Positions 8,392 to 18,531 are shown, numbered from the stretch's first letter. The stretch is DNA of 64,000 bases from UBA1227 sp045642705 (GCA_045642705.1 JAZUJK010000007.1:62001-126000), one strand, 5' to 3'. Notes: generated from the sequence alone by a model not told the origin. Program-made: numbers and translations.

Positions 8392-9018
8392 TCAATCAAG
8401 CTCCTTCATTTTGATTTTTAACAGTGTTATTAGCATCTCTGCCATTACTACTCTGTCCTCAGCCGCAAATGAGCCCTCGAAATTATCAGAGTAGAGAATC
8501 TGTGAGTTTGGTGGGAATTCGTCGTCGCCTTCCCAAACTAAAATTTGGATAAAATAGCCAGGCATAACTTCAAATTCATAGCCCGCGTCACCGTGGTTTA
8601 TTTTGGTTGCACCGAGTGCCTCTGATGCGGCGCAAAATTTTGGAACGCAAGTTCCAAAAGTAAATGCTGCGCGTTTAATACAGCGACCGGTGAAAGGTTC
8701 TATATACATCTCACCCCAAGACATTTCGCGGAATGTCTTGAATGTGCCAAGCGACATTCTCCTCTCGAATTCTAGGAGAATTCGCATGAGGAATGTCTTG
8801 GCCTTGAGATCAGAGAGGCAAAATGCACTCTCATTACTTGAAGTTACAGAAAACTCCGGCCATGTGATTTTATAATCATCGAACAGGAAGTCGAGCGAGA
8901 ATACACCGTCGCTGTATTTTGCGCCGCTCCTGTCCATTGCATCCATTGGATCAAGTTTTTTAAAGAGTTCCTCATAATGTGCAAAAGGAACTTCTTTTAT
9001 ATTGTTTTGTACTTCCAT
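8392..9018 (-). CDS. DUF3786 domain protein
   Basis: 208-aa soluble protein matching the DUF3786 family by its overall pattern (YSLDFLFDDYKITWPE-like start, an internal WGEMYIEPFTGRCIKR segment and a C-terminal FPPNSQILYSDNF). The family often sits beside corrinoid or CODH/ACS genes in anaerobes, but its biochemical role is not known to me. It directly follows acsV: the TAA stop of acsV is immediately followed by this ATG. The context suggests a role in corrinoid protein maturation or reactivation. Confidence 0.75.
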   Translation of the reverse strand: MEVQNNIKEVPFAHYEELFKKLDPMDAMDRSGAKYSDGVFSLDFLFDDYKITWPEFSVTSSNESAFCLSDLKAKTFLMRILLEFERRMSLGTFKTFREMSWGEMYIEPFTGRCIKRAAFTFGTCVPKFCAASEALGATKINHGDAGYEFEVMPGYFIQILVWEGDDEFPPNSQILYSDNFEGSFAAEDRVVMAEMLITLLKIKMKELD

Positions 9019-10956
9019 TTAAAACTCCTGTTTTGCACTTGGAAATCTGGACAAATCTGTATGTGGCAAGAAACAAGCAGCAATAAAGTTATCCATATAT
9101 CCTGGATAAGTTGAGAGTTCAATATATGTCATATTACGTGATAATTCATTGACTTTCTTCTCTGCATTTCTTGATAGCACACAGGTATAAGAACCTGCGA
9201 GTGAAGAGTTTCCGATATATTCATACTTATCAAGTTCGATATCTGGGAACATACCAATATTAATAGCATTCTTGATATTGATACCGCTTCCAATTCCGCC
9301 TGCAACATAGAAATGTTCAATGACAGATGCATCCATATCAAGGCTGGATAGAAGTGTATCTATTCCAGAATAAATAGCGCCCTTGGCTCTTACAAAGCTC
9401 TCGATATCAACCTCAGTCAGAACAATTTCACGACCGGTCTCGGAGTCGGATGAATTTACAACAACATAGCTGCCCATTCCGTACTCGTCATACTTTATTC
9501 TGTCGCCCTGTCTCACATATCTGCCCTTGGAATTAACAATTCCACAACGGTAGAGTTCTGAGATTATATCAATAATTCCTGAGCCACATAGGCCGATTGG
9601 CTTTTGACCAGCGTCGCCGATAATCTCATATGTCGGCTCCATAGTCTCAGCATCAATCTTGATAGACTGAATAGCTCCGTCTGTTGCTCTCATGCCACAA
9701 CTGATATCTCCACCCTCAAATGCAGGGCCAGCTGAGCATGCGCAGCTCATCATAAAGTCTCTATTTCCAAATACGATCTCACCATTGGTACCAAGGTCAA
9801 CGAAGAGGGACAATTCATCCTTATCCCACAGAAGTGTTGCGAGTGTACCAGCAGTAATATCTCCGCCTACATAAGAGCCAATATTAGGACAAATTATGAG
9901 GCGAGCATTAGGATTTACATGAATTCCAATCTCCATTGCAAAGATGTCATCTGCAAGGAAGAAAGTTGGAATATATGGTTCCATGCGAACCGGATTCGCA
10001 TCCACGCCGAGCAAGAGATGATTCATCGTCGTGTTGGATGCGACGCATACCTTTAATATCTTCTTAGGTGAAATATTTGCAGTCTCACAGAGTCTCGTTA
10101 CAAGAGGCTCAATTGTCTCGCGTACAACAGCGTCCTTTAGGCGCTTTACACCACCTGTCTTGCCCTGCTCGATGATACGGTTGATAACGTCCGCACCATA
10201 TCTTATCTGGCCATTGCCAGATGAAGCCTTGGCAAGGAGTTCTCCGCCCTTCAAGTTAACAAGAACTGCTGATACTGTTGTTGTACCAATATCGATAGCA
10301 AGACCGCAGAGAGGCTCATGATCCTCAAATGATGAAACTCCATATACGAAGAAGTCTGGACCTCTATGCTCACCTATTACTCTTACTTTAAAATCATTCT
10401 CACGGAGAACTCTTGCGAGGTCCCTTGTAACTGAGAATGGAATTGTTACTTTTGAAACGCCAAAAGCCGCTTTTACAGCATTCACGAAGCGCTCGTTGTC
10501 TGGAAGCGTATCATCGAGAGTAGGCTCTGGGAGCTCGATGCGCTCTGCAGCAAATGTGTTTACAAGATCTATACCAGCGCCCTTGATATCGCTAAGTAGT
10601 TTTTCAAAAATAGCAATTTCTGTGCCACTTGAGAGATCTGCAGTCTGCATTCTGCTCTGGTATGCAGTGGCAATATCAGGAACCATAACTGTTACGTCAG
10701 ATATAACTTTTGAACCACATGAGAGAACCCAGCCCTCGGCCAGTTCCTCATCTGTGATATGACTTGAAGGCCAGCAGTTCAGCTCGCCCTCGATACGTCT
10801 TACTTTACATTTACCGCATGCGCCATTGCCACTGCATGGTGCATCAATAGCGACATTGGCATGTTGTGCCACCTGGAGCAGATTTGCTCCAGGCGCACAA
10901 GATACCGTCACCGGTTGTCTGTCTTCATTTTCAAATGTAAAGGTTACATCAAACAT
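9019..10956 (-). CDS. acsV: Reductive activator of the corrinoid iron-sulfur protein (RACo/AcsV)
   Basis: ATP-dependent activator that re-reduces inactive Co(II) in the corrinoid protein AcsCD. The N-terminal ferredoxin-like domain has Cys41, Cys47, Cys50 and Cys80 for a [2Fe-2S] centre (APCSGNGACGKCKV, GWVLSCGSKV). The rest is an actin-like ATPase domain: GLAIDIGTTTVSAVLV, ASNTTMNHLLLG, FVDLGTNGEIVFG, SCACSAGPAFEGG, GLCGSGIIDIISELY. At 645 aa it is close to the usual length. It lies between acsB and DUF3786 in the operon, with GGGAG before the ATG. Confidence 0.9.
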   Translation of the reverse strand: MFDVTFTFENEDRQPVTVSCAPGANLLQVAQHANVAIDAPCSGNGACGKCKVRRIEGELNCWPSSHITDEELAEGWVLSCGSKVISDVTVMVPDIATAYQSRMQTADLSSGTEIAIFEKLLSDIKGAGIDLVNTFAAERIELPEPTLDDTLPDNERFVNAVKAAFGVSKVTIPFSVTRDLARVLRENDFKVRVIGEHRGPDFFVYGVSSFEDHEPLCGLAIDIGTTTVSAVLVNLKGGELLAKASSGNGQIRYGADVINRIIEQGKTGGVKRLKDAVVRETIEPLVTRLCETANISPKKILKVCVASNTTMNHLLLGVDANPVRMEPYIPTFFLADDIFAMEIGIHVNPNARLIICPNIGSYVGGDITAGTLATLLWDKDELSLFVDLGTNGEIVFGNRDFMMSCACSAGPAFEGGDISCGMRATDGAIQSIKIDAETMEPTYEIIGDAGQKPIGLCGSGIIDIISELYRCGIVNSKGRYVRQGDRIKYDEYGMGSYVVVNSSDSETGREIVLTEVDIESFVRAKGAIYSGIDTLLSSLDMDASVIEHFYVAGGIGSGINIKNAINIGMFPDIELDKYEYIGNSSLAGSYTCVLSRNAEKKVNELSRNMTYIELSTYPGYMDNFIAACFLPHTDLSRFPSAKQEF

Positions 10957-10978
10957 AACAGTCTCCCGTTTTTATGAA

Positions 10979-13117
10979 TTAGATATCCATAGGCTCCATC
11001 TCAAGTACTGGATGGCCAACCTCTGAAAGATATGCAAGAAGTTCCTCTGGATCTCCTGAACCGCATACTGTCTCATCAGCAATCATATCAGCGAAGTTCT
11101 CAATACCATATACTTCACTTGCTGTTGCATTGATCTTGTCGCGAATCTGCTCCTTGAGATCAGATGGCAACCATACGAGACGAGGAAGTCCGCCCTCAGC
11201 CTTCAAGAATTTCTTAGAAGCGATATAGTGCTTGCCGTGTCCCATGAATCCTGGTGTCTGAACACCGCCACCTGTCATTGATGCCATCTCAGAGAATGTC
11301 ATACCAAGTGGTGTGATACCTGTATGCTCACGTGTTGTAATAACAACACCCATTGAGCAAGGCTCGATACCGCAGATACACTCAAAGCATCCGCATGATG
11401 TCATAGGATCCTCGAGGAGTGAGTAAAGTGTTACATGCTCGAGTGCGCCATGTGAGAGGTTGTTTACTACTTCGTCAACATCCTCGTAACGACCAACACG
11501 CTCGTCAAGGCACTTCTCCTTGGTTACTACCTGGCAAGGACCTGTTGGGTCGAGCTCGTTAGTAGCCTTCGCATCAAGCCATGATACAGCACCGCAGAGT
11601 CCGAGACGCTCAGGTGTTACAATGCAAACGTGGCTTGGTGAGAATGCCTGGCACATGATACATGAATAGAATACAGGTACTGATTCATCAGTCATGGACT
11701 TGAGTCTTTCATCACGCTTATCGAATATCTTATTAGCCTCAGCACGAAGAGCCTTATTCTTCTCTTCGTCGATTACGATCTTAACCTGGCACTTATCAAC
11801 AACAGTGTCAAAGTCAGACATAATCTTGGCATATAGAACTTCACCTATATGCTTAAACTTGAATCCTGCCTCATAGTCAGCCTTGCTGATACGGATACGA
11901 ATCATATCACGCTGACCTGTGTGCATAAGACCCTCTACGCAGTTGAGGTAAGAGTGGAACTTACGCTCAAATACTGACTCGAAGTCTGTCTGCATGTTCT
12001 TACCAGCAACTTCTACTGTGTAAGAAGCTGAGAGCTTAGCACCCTCTGGGAACTCATCAATCTCAGGACCTTCAACTGTGATCTTGTGATCCTCAATCTC
12101 TGTAGCGTCCTTAGTCTGAACGAGCTCGAAGCAGTCAACACGAGAACCATCGATTTCAACCTGCATGTCTGCCTTACGAATGATTTCGCCTTCGAATGCA
12201 GTTGAGAATGAAACTGGGATATCAATCTTAGTTACCTTAATCTTGATTCCACGTGCTTCAAGAGATGTATCAATCCAGTCCTTAGTATCCTCATTGATAA
12301 CGAGTGACTTAGGTACTGACCACATATCATCTGTATCATTTGTAATTACTGGGAAGCCAAGCTTGATAGCACCAGCGCCGCAGGCAACTGTGATATCAGG
12401 AACTGGCTTGTAAGCGTTTACAAATGCATTGATTCTATCAAATGTGTATCTATGGAAACCATCCCAGTCACCTGGCTGAACATTACCAAAGATCATTGCT
12501 GTACGTGTTACAAGAGAAATGATGTGGCCTACGCCCCAAATTTCATCTGTAACAGGTACAAGACGTACTGGGAATCCCATGTTTACGCCTGCCTCATACA
12601 TCTGGTCAATAATGCCACCGATGAGGAAGATAAAGATACCACGTGACTGGTATCCCTTTACGATTTCAACAGCTTCCTCTGTTGATGGTGCAGGACCAAT
12701 CATTACAACGAAGCCAGGGATATCGTTTGTTACAAGTGGAACACCGAGTTCACGTACTTCTGCATCTGAGAAGTGACCATGATACTTTGTTCCCTCATAA
12801 GGAGTTGGTGTCTCAACATACTTACATGCTTCAATCATTTCTGCTGCGATTGCTGTACCTACGCCAGACCAAAAGATTGACTTTGTTCGTGGTTCGCGAA
12901 GCATCATAGCCTTGACATCAGCAAGTGCATCTTGAAGTTCACCAGTTGTTGTTACTTTTTTACCTATATATGCATAGATGCAAGCGAGATAATATGCTGT
13001 ATTAGGCATATTAAGTGGCGCATCTCTTCCGACTTTTTCGACGATAGCGTTTACCTCAGCTTCTGCTTTTGCAAACATCTCGTCTGAACCACGGAATACT
13101 CTTTCAAAAAGTGCCAT
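10979..13117 (-). CDS. acsB: Acetyl-CoA synthase, CODH/ACS alpha subunit
   Basis: Joins the corrinoid-bound methyl, CO and CoA into acetyl-CoA at the Ni-Ni-[4Fe-4S] A-cluster. A-cluster cysteines are visible in CIMCQAFSPSHVC, LGLCGAVSW and TSCGCFECICG. The N-terminal domain that contacts CODH is present (residues about 1-310), so this is the bacterial full-length type (712 aa, close to the 729 aa of Moorella) and not the shorter archaeal form. It is followed by acsV and preceded by cooC. The start is ATG with GAAAGGA upstream. Confidence 0.95.
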   Translation of the reverse strand: MALFERVFRGSDEMFAKAEAEVNAIVEKVGRDAPLNMPNTAYYLACIYAYIGKKVTTTGELQDALADVKAMMLREPRTKSIFWSGVGTAIAAEMIEACKYVETPTPYEGTKYHGHFSDAEVRELGVPLVTNDIPGFVVMIGPAPSTEEAVEIVKGYQSRGIFIFLIGGIIDQMYEAGVNMGFPVRLVPVTDEIWGVGHIISLVTRTAMIFGNVQPGDWDGFHRYTFDRINAFVNAYKPVPDITVACGAGAIKLGFPVITNDTDDMWSVPKSLVINEDTKDWIDTSLEARGIKIKVTKIDIPVSFSTAFEGEIIRKADMQVEIDGSRVDCFELVQTKDATEIEDHKITVEGPEIDEFPEGAKLSASYTVEVAGKNMQTDFESVFERKFHSYLNCVEGLMHTGQRDMIRIRISKADYEAGFKFKHIGEVLYAKIMSDFDTVVDKCQVKIVIDEEKNKALRAEANKIFDKRDERLKSMTDESVPVFYSCIMCQAFSPSHVCIVTPERLGLCGAVSWLDAKATNELDPTGPCQVVTKEKCLDERVGRYEDVDEVVNNLSHGALEHVTLYSLLEDPMTSCGCFECICGIEPCSMGVVITTREHTGITPLGMTFSEMASMTGGGVQTPGFMGHGKHYIASKKFLKAEGGLPRLVWLPSDLKEQIRDKINATASEVYGIENFADMIADETVCGSGDPEELLAYLSEVGHPVLEMEPMDI

Positions 13118-13134
13118 AATTCATCTATCCTTTC

Positions 13135-13902
13135 TTATAGTCGATTGTCGAGTTTTTCCTTGATTGCTCTGATTTCATCAAGAGCCTCAGGGCTACAATC
13201 GTATGGAGAGAGGCCTCTGCGGTCCGCATCAATTACGTCCGCATTATAACTTATGAATCCGAGTAGATCTTCTTCTGGGATTTTAGATTTAATAAACTCC
13301 CTATCACTGTCATCGCGAATCTTGTTCGCAACTACGTAAACCTTATTTACGCCAATATCTGCTGCAAGTCGTTTTACATTCTCATATGTCTGAATTGAAC
13401 GAGCGCCTGGCTCGATAACTACGATAAAGAAATCAACGAGGCTTGCCGTGCCACGTGCCAGATGTTCAAGTCCTGCTTCCATGTCCATAACGACCACGTC
13501 GTCACGGCGGAAAACGAGCGCTGACAGTACGGACTTTAGCATCACATGCTCAGGACATACACAGCCGGAACCGCCGGTTTCGACTGTTCCCATAACGAGG
13601 AGTTTAACCCCGTTTATGTCCTTGCCGTACTTGTCAGGTATATCTGACACCTCTGGGTTGAGCTTAAAGAATTTGTTGGCATCATTTGCGCCGGTTCTCT
13701 CCTCAACCAAGGTACGCATCTTGGATATTGGAACTATTTGATTTACTTCTTCAAGTGAAAGGCCAAGTGCAAGTCCGAGATTAGCATCCGGATCAACGTC
13801 GGCTGCGAGCACTGTTCTGCCCTCATCGGCGTATAGCCTTGCAAGTGTTGATGACAATGTTGTCTTGCCAACTCCACCCTTGCCTGTAATCGCAAGTTTC
13901 AT
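13135..13902 (-). CDS. cooC: CODH nickel-insertion ATPase CooC
   Basis: P-loop ATPase that loads nickel into the CODH C-cluster. The Walker A is GKGGVGKTTL at residue 7. The nickel-binding CxC pair is in GSGCVCPEH, and VVMDMEAGLEHLARG is the family signature. It lies 17 bases after acsA and 17 before acsB. This is the closer match to classical CooC of the two paralogues in the operon. Confidence 0.9.
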   Translation of the reverse strand: MKLAITGKGGVGKTTLSSTLARLYADEGRTVLAADVDPDANLGLALGLSLEEVNQIVPISKMRTLVEERTGANDANKFFKLNPEVSDIPDKYGKDINGVKLLVMGTVETGGSGCVCPEHVMLKSVLSALVFRRDDVVVMDMEAGLEHLARGTASLVDFFIVVIEPGARSIQTYENVKRLAADIGVNKVYVVANKIRDDSDREFIKSKIPEEDLLGFISYNADVIDADRRGLSPYDCSPEALDEIRAIKEKLDNRL

Positions 13903-13924
13903 AAGTCGTCCTCTTTAATGTTTA

Positions 13925-15823
13925 CTAAATGCAGAGTGCTGCACGTTTATTCTCGATAGCCTCAATCATAAGGTCGCCGAGCTTGTCGATATCTTTCTCA
14001 ACTGTGAAGTTAGCCTCAACCCACTTCTTGGTTCCAGACTCTCCACGGAGAAGTTCGATAACTTCCTCGGAACCCTCACAGAAAGGCTCAACGCCGAGAT
14101 ATGTATCGATACCAGTTGCTACTACGTAGTTACCGATTGATACAGCCTTCTCGGACATCCACTCAGGTGCACAACCTACAAGTGGAATCTGTGAGATATT
14201 AATACCCCAGTCATTTGCTATATCTGTTGCAAGGATCATCATACGAGAGATATCTACGCATGAGCCCATGTGAAGAATTGGTGGGATACCAACGAGTTCA
14301 CATACACGACGGAGACCCTCACCGCAGCAGTCCTTAGCTTCGAGGTCCATAAGACCAGCCTTGGCAGCTGCTTGAGCAGAACATCCAGATACGACAACAA
14401 TGATGTCGTTCTCGATAAGTTTCTTCATAAGCTCGATATGAGCATAGTCAGCACGAACCTTAGGGTTGTTACAACCTACCATTGCAACTGCGCCGCGGAT
14501 AACACCTGACTTAACTGCATCAACGAGAGGCATCATTGTGCCAGTCTCATCAACGTGGCTGTTTGTTACGCCGTCAAGGCACTTCTTGATAGCCTCAACT
14601 GAGTAACCTACACGAGCGTTGGTCTTGATGTCAGGAATATTTACAAGCTCAGGATTACGATTCTTAAAGTTTTCACAAGCAAGCTTTACGATTTCCTTAG
14701 CATTTTCTGCTGCTGTCTTGTCTGTGAACTCAATGAAATCAGAATCAGGCATACGAGCGATTTTGCTTGTTGTAATGAACTTGGTGTGGAAGCACTTGGA
14801 AAGAGGTCCGAGTGCTGGGAAGATACACTGTACGTCAACAACAATTGCTTCGCATGCACCAGTTAGTACAACGTTCTCCTGCTGGAGGAAGTTACCTGCC
14901 ATTGGAATACCATGACGCATTGCAACTTCATTAGATGTACAACATACACCAGCGATGTTGATGCCAGTCGCGCCGTTTGCCTTAGCGAGGGCGATCATCT
15001 CTGGGTCCTGTGCATAGAAAACAATCATCTCTGAGAGTGATGGGTCATGGCCATGAACGATAATATTAACCATGTCCTTCTCCATAACTCCGAGGTTTGC
15101 GTGAGTATCAATAGGCTTAGGTGTACCGAAAAGTACATCTGAGAACTCTGTACCCATCATTGAACCGCCCCAGCCGTCTGACAAACCGGCGCGGAGTGAA
15201 TGCTTGATAAGAGCTTCTGGAAGTGAAGAACATCCCATATGTGTCATATGGAGAGCCTGTGATACCTCGCGGTCAATTGCGCGTGGTAAAATGTCAGCCT
15301 CTTCCCAGAGTTTTCTTGTATGCTCTGGTGCACGCTCTGTGAAACGAAGATTTCCGAATGGCTTACCATATTCGAGAAGTCCTGTCTCTGCTACTTCATG
15401 TGCGATATCATAGATGTCGCGACCTTCTGTAGCGATTCCCCACTCACCAGCAATCTTTATTAGCTTGTCTGGATCCTTTACTTGGTAAGCACCATCTTCT
15501 GATGTGCTATATAGAGTATGTGCGATTGAGCGGCCGTGGTCTGAATGAGTTGCAGAACCGCCAGCTGTAAATCTCAAGTAGTTACGAGCAACTATACCGT
15601 GAGCATCGCATCCGCATATTCCGCGCGGTGACTTAGGTGTTATACGGCAAGGTCCCATACTACAGATTCGGCAACAAATACCCTGCTCGCCAAACTTACA
15701 ATGTGGAGTCTGGTTTTCTACACGTTGTTGCCAAGAGTCAGCTCCAACTTTCTTGCCTGTATCAAGCAAGGCCTGAGTTGCAGCTTCCATCTCTTCAATT
15801 GAAATAAGTTTATCCCAATTCAC
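13925..15823 (-). CDS. acsA: Carbon monoxide dehydrogenase catalytic subunit
   Basis: Nickel-iron CODH (CooS/AcsA) reducing CO2 to CO for acetyl-CoA synthesis. The B- and D-cluster cysteines are in CKFGEQGICCRICSMGPC and GICGCDAHG. C-cluster ligands are visible as HGHDPSLSE (His), AGVCCTSNE, VDVQCIFPAL, MVGCNNPK, VVSGCSAQA and HMGSCVDISR. I start at the GTG (VNWDKL) because AGGAGG is 8 bases upstream; a TTG 18 bases earlier lies before that site. The gene is first in the operon. Its roughly 100-bp upstream region holds TTAACCAATT (15857-15866), a half of the palindrome found upstream of the SCP2/transketolase operon. I could not fix the promoter with confidence. Confidence 0.95.
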   Translation of the reverse strand: MNWDKLISIEEMEAATQALLDTGKKVGADSWQQRVENQTPHCKFGEQGICCRICSMGPCRITPKSPRGICGCDAHGIVARNYLRFTAGGSATHSDHGRSIAHTLYSTSEDGAYQVKDPDKLIKIAGEWGIATEGRDIYDIAHEVAETGLLEYGKPFGNLRFTERAPEHTRKLWEEADILPRAIDREVSQALHMTHMGCSSLPEALIKHSLRAGLSDGWGGSMMGTEFSDVLFGTPKPIDTHANLGVMEKDMVNIIVHGHDPSLSEMIVFYAQDPEMIALAKANGATGINIAGVCCTSNEVAMRHGIPMAGNFLQQENVVLTGACEAIVVDVQCIFPALGPLSKCFHTKFITTSKIARMPDSDFIEFTDKTAAENAKEIVKLACENFKNRNPELVNIPDIKTNARVGYSVEAIKKCLDGVTNSHVDETGTMMPLVDAVKSGVIRGAVAMVGCNNPKVRADYAHIELMKKLIENDIIVVVSGCSAQAAAKAGLMDLEAKDCCGEGLRRVCELVGIPPILHMGSCVDISRMMILATDIANDWGINISQIPLVGCAPEWMSEKAVSIGNYVVATGIDTYLGVEPFCEGSEEVIELLRGESGTKKWVEANFTVEKDIDKLGDLMIEAIENKRAALCI

Positions 15824-15922
15824 TGATGTAACCTCCTGCAAAATAATTTTTTAAAATTAACCAATTAATATTTTATCAAATGTAATTAATAAAAGCCTTA
15901 CCTCGTTTTGTGTAAAAATAAG

Positions 15923-15953
15923 AAAAGCGCGCTACAAAGTGTAGCGCGCTTTT
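15923..15953 (-). terminator. Terminator of the DMT-pdxY-DUF362 operon
   Basis: A 13-bp perfect stem AAAAGCGCGCTAC / GTAGCGCGCTTTT with a 5-nt loop is followed on the minus strand by a T-rich stretch. It separates the DUF362 stop from the CODH/ACS promoter region and may also work on the plus strand. Confidence 0.85.
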
Positions 15954-15973
15954 ATCAAGAGCAAAATATCAAA

Positions 15974-17677
15974 TTACTTATTCTGTCCGTGCTTGTAATT
16001 CATATTGATTGGAAGTGGGAGTGCACAGAGAAGGATGTATGCCTGATTAATAATCTGACGGCACTTCTCAATTGGTCCCATCTTAGGAAGTGGATAAGGA
16101 ACGAAATCCTTCTTCATATCAGCCTTAGAGAGCTTCTTTGGAATATCAAATACACGGTCATCATGTGAGATACGAGGAGCATCTACATATCTGCCACCAG
16201 CGATTGTCTTCATTCTCTTGAGAATCATCTTGATAAGACCAAAGCCGGTTGGAAGAAGGTTGCTATTGGATGGAGATACGATTGGGATAAGAGCGCCACC
16301 TGCCATGCAGATGAGTGATGCGTTCTTAGCTGGGTCGCAACAACCTGTTGCTTTCCAGAAGCAGATATCGCCAACCTGTGCAAGTGTGCAGTTACCCATA
16401 CCAAACTTCTTGATAGGAAGAGCTGCGAGATCTTCCTTAGTATATGGCTTACCATTCTTATCGAACCAGTAACGAACACCATTGATTGGAATACCTGGGC
16501 CCTCGATTACACATACTTTAAGCTTCTCGCCCTTCATTGACTTCTTGTGATTGAAGAAATCAAGACCGAACTTGATAGATGCAAGGCATCCGCCCATACA
16601 AGCCTGCTCAATTTCAAGAGCAAGTTCAGGTGTAACAGCATTTGGATCTGTGATCTTAGGTGCACCTGGAAGTGTATGGCCAACTACTGCCATGAGGTTA
16701 GGGAATTCACGTGCTGTCTTTTCATCAAGAAGTGATGAAATTGCAGGACGGAATTTTGTAACAGTTGTGTCACCAATAATCTCAACTGATGGATCACCAA
16801 AGTTACGCTTTGTAGCCTCAATCATGAGCTTATTCTTCTCTGGATCAAAGCCCATCATATATGTTGTAATTCTGTCTGCTTCAACAGAGTTGTTAGATAC
16901 AACAATCTTGCCAACCTTAACTGGGTCAACTGGTGATGGTGTATTACCCTCACCACCGATGATACCATCGATTACTGTGAGGTCAGGCTTGAAGAGATAG
17001 AGAAGGTCAGCGAGTTTCTTATCGATATCGTGTGTGTGATTACGCTCACGGAGGAAGTATGGAATTGTACCCATAGCATTCTTGAAGCCAAGTGTTACGC
17101 CTGTGTAGAGGTTAGTCTTCATCTTAGGTACGGATACATAGAATGCTTCGCCCTGTACAACCATGTCGAGAATCTCTGGAAGATAAACTTCCTTCATAAC
17201 CTCAGCCTTAGGAAGAATGTAGCGAACAACTGGCTGTGTCTCGAGAGCTACGAGACCAGTGTTATAGTACTTAGCAATCTTGTCATATCCAGCAACTTTG
17301 AAAGCAACCTCTGTAGGATAAGGCTTACCAGCTGACTCAACAATTGTGATATTGTCTGTGTACTTCTTGAGCCACGCGATAACTGCCTCAAATACACGTG
17401 GGTCAGTATTTTCTGGATAGTCCTTCTTGTCGAGGCCAGAATTGTGATAAACGAAAACGAGGTTTGGCTTTACAAGAACCTGCTTGTAATTCTTGAGATT
17501 CTTGGCAAAATCAGTCTTGGCATTGAGGTCATCGAGACCTGCCCATACTGTTTCACGAATAGCCTTGATGTCAGGACGATTAAAGTACTTCTTAGTACCA
17601 TAATTCTTAGGAAGGCTACAGAAGTTATTCATGTAGTCCATTTTAGGTGCGTCCTTTATAAATACGTAACTTGCCAT
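15974..17677 (-). CDS. DUF362 domain protein
   Basis: 567-aa protein of the DUF362 family. Characteristic stretches are KQVLVKPNLVFVYHNSG, FYVSVPKMKTNLYTGVTLG and LTVIDGIIGGEGNTPSPV. The family's function is poorly defined; some members carry ferredoxin domains or act in uncultured anaerobe pathways. This one is longer than the common 300-400 aa form. Its C-terminal half contains GNCTLAQVGDICFW and ATGCCDPAKNASLICMAGG, with paired cysteines but no clear CxxCxxCxxxC ferredoxin motif. It follows pdxY by 14 bases, so it shares the DMT-pdxY transcript. I cannot assign a reaction. Confidence 0.8.
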   Translation of the reverse strand: MASYVFIKDAPKMDYMNNFCSLPKNYGTKKYFNRPDIKAIRETVWAGLDDLNAKTDFAKNLKNYKQVLVKPNLVFVYHNSGLDKKDYPENTDPRVFEAVIAWLKKYTDNITIVESAGKPYPTEVAFKVAGYDKIAKYYNTGLVALETQPVVRYILPKAEVMKEVYLPEILDMVVQGEAFYVSVPKMKTNLYTGVTLGFKNAMGTIPYFLRERNHTHDIDKKLADLLYLFKPDLTVIDGIIGGEGNTPSPVDPVKVGKIVVSNNSVEADRITTYMMGFDPEKNKLMIEATKRNFGDPSVEIIGDTTVTKFRPAISSLLDEKTAREFPNLMAVVGHTLPGAPKITDPNAVTPELALEIEQACMGGCLASIKFGLDFFNHKKSMKGEKLKVCVIEGPGIPINGVRYWFDKNGKPYTKEDLAALPIKKFGMGNCTLAQVGDICFWKATGCCDPAKNASLICMAGGALIPIVSPSNSNLLPTGFGLIKMILKRMKTIAGGRYVDAPRISHDDRVFDIPKKLSKADMKKDFVPYPLPKMGPIEKCRQIINQAYILLCALPLPINMNYKHGQNK

Positions 17678-17691
17678 ACTAACTGCTCCTT

Positions 17692-18531
17692 TTATTTTTT
17701 TAGTAACTGGATATACTTTGGTATTGCTTGTTCAAAGTTTACCCCGTACCAATTATAATTTTCTTCTTTCAGTGTGCATCTCATAGACTCGAGAGTATAT
17801 TCGACTGCAACAACCAGTGCATCAGCAACAGAGAGGTCGTTCATAAGAGCGCCTGTGAAACTGGATGCAAATATATCGCCAGTGCCATGGAAAGAAACTG
17901 GAAGTTTCTCGTTGTAGTACTCAAAGAATTCATCCTTTTCCTTGTCATAACACATAACGCCGAGTTTGCCGTCCTCAAAGGACATGCCGGTGAGGACAGA
18001 GTAGCGAGGGCCAAGCGCGCCAAGCTTCTTCAAAATATTTTCTATGTAGTCGCGGCTATATCCCTCGCCTACATACTCCTCACCTAGCATAAAGCAAGCC
18101 TCGGTGAGGTTAGGTACAACAACATCCGCCTTGGCACATACAGTTCCCATTGCCTTGGCAAATTCTGGTGTAAAGCCCTTGTAGAGACAGCCATTATCGG
18201 CCATTGCTGGATCTACAACTATGCATGTCTTATCGGACTTGAAATCATCAAAGAATTTCTTAACAAGGTCAATCTGCTCAAAAGAACCGAGATAACCTGT
18301 ATATATTGCATCAAAGTTAAATTTTTCCTTTTTCCAATGCTCTGAAATAGGCGTAATTTCACCTGTCAAATCATGGAAGGTAAAGCCCTCCTTGAATGCT
18401 GTATGAGTTGATAAAACTGCTGTCGGCAAGATAGCAGCCTCCACGCCTGCTGCGGAAATAATTGGAAGTGCAACAGTTAGAGAACATTTACCAACGCATG
18501 ATATGTCTTGAATACTAACGATTCTTTTCAT
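17692..18531 (-). CDS. pdxY: Pyridoxamine/pyridoxal kinase (PfkB family)
   Basis: Phosphorylates pyridoxal, pyridoxine or pyridoxamine for salvage of the PLP cofactor. The start VSIQDISCVGKCSLTVALPI and the C-terminal HGTGDIFASSFTGAL (anion hole with catalytic Asp) fit the ribokinase-fold B6 kinases, as does VLPTAVLSTHT-like text near residue 40. I use the ATG that overlaps the upstream transporter stop as ATGA, four codons inside the longest frame. About 279 aa, normal size. Confidence 0.88.
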   Translation of the reverse strand: MKRIVSIQDISCVGKCSLTVALPIISAAGVEAAILPTAVLSTHTAFKEGFTFHDLTGEITPISEHWKKEKFNFDAIYTGYLGSFEQIDLVKKFFDDFKSDKTCIVVDPAMADNGCLYKGFTPEFAKAMGTVCAKADVVVPNLTEACFMLGEEYVGEGYSRDYIENILKKLGALGPRYSVLTGMSFEDGKLGVMCYDKEKDEFFEYYNEKLPVSFHGTGDIFASSFTGALMNDLSVADALVVAVEYTLESMRCTLKEENYNWYGVNFEQAIPKYIQLLKK

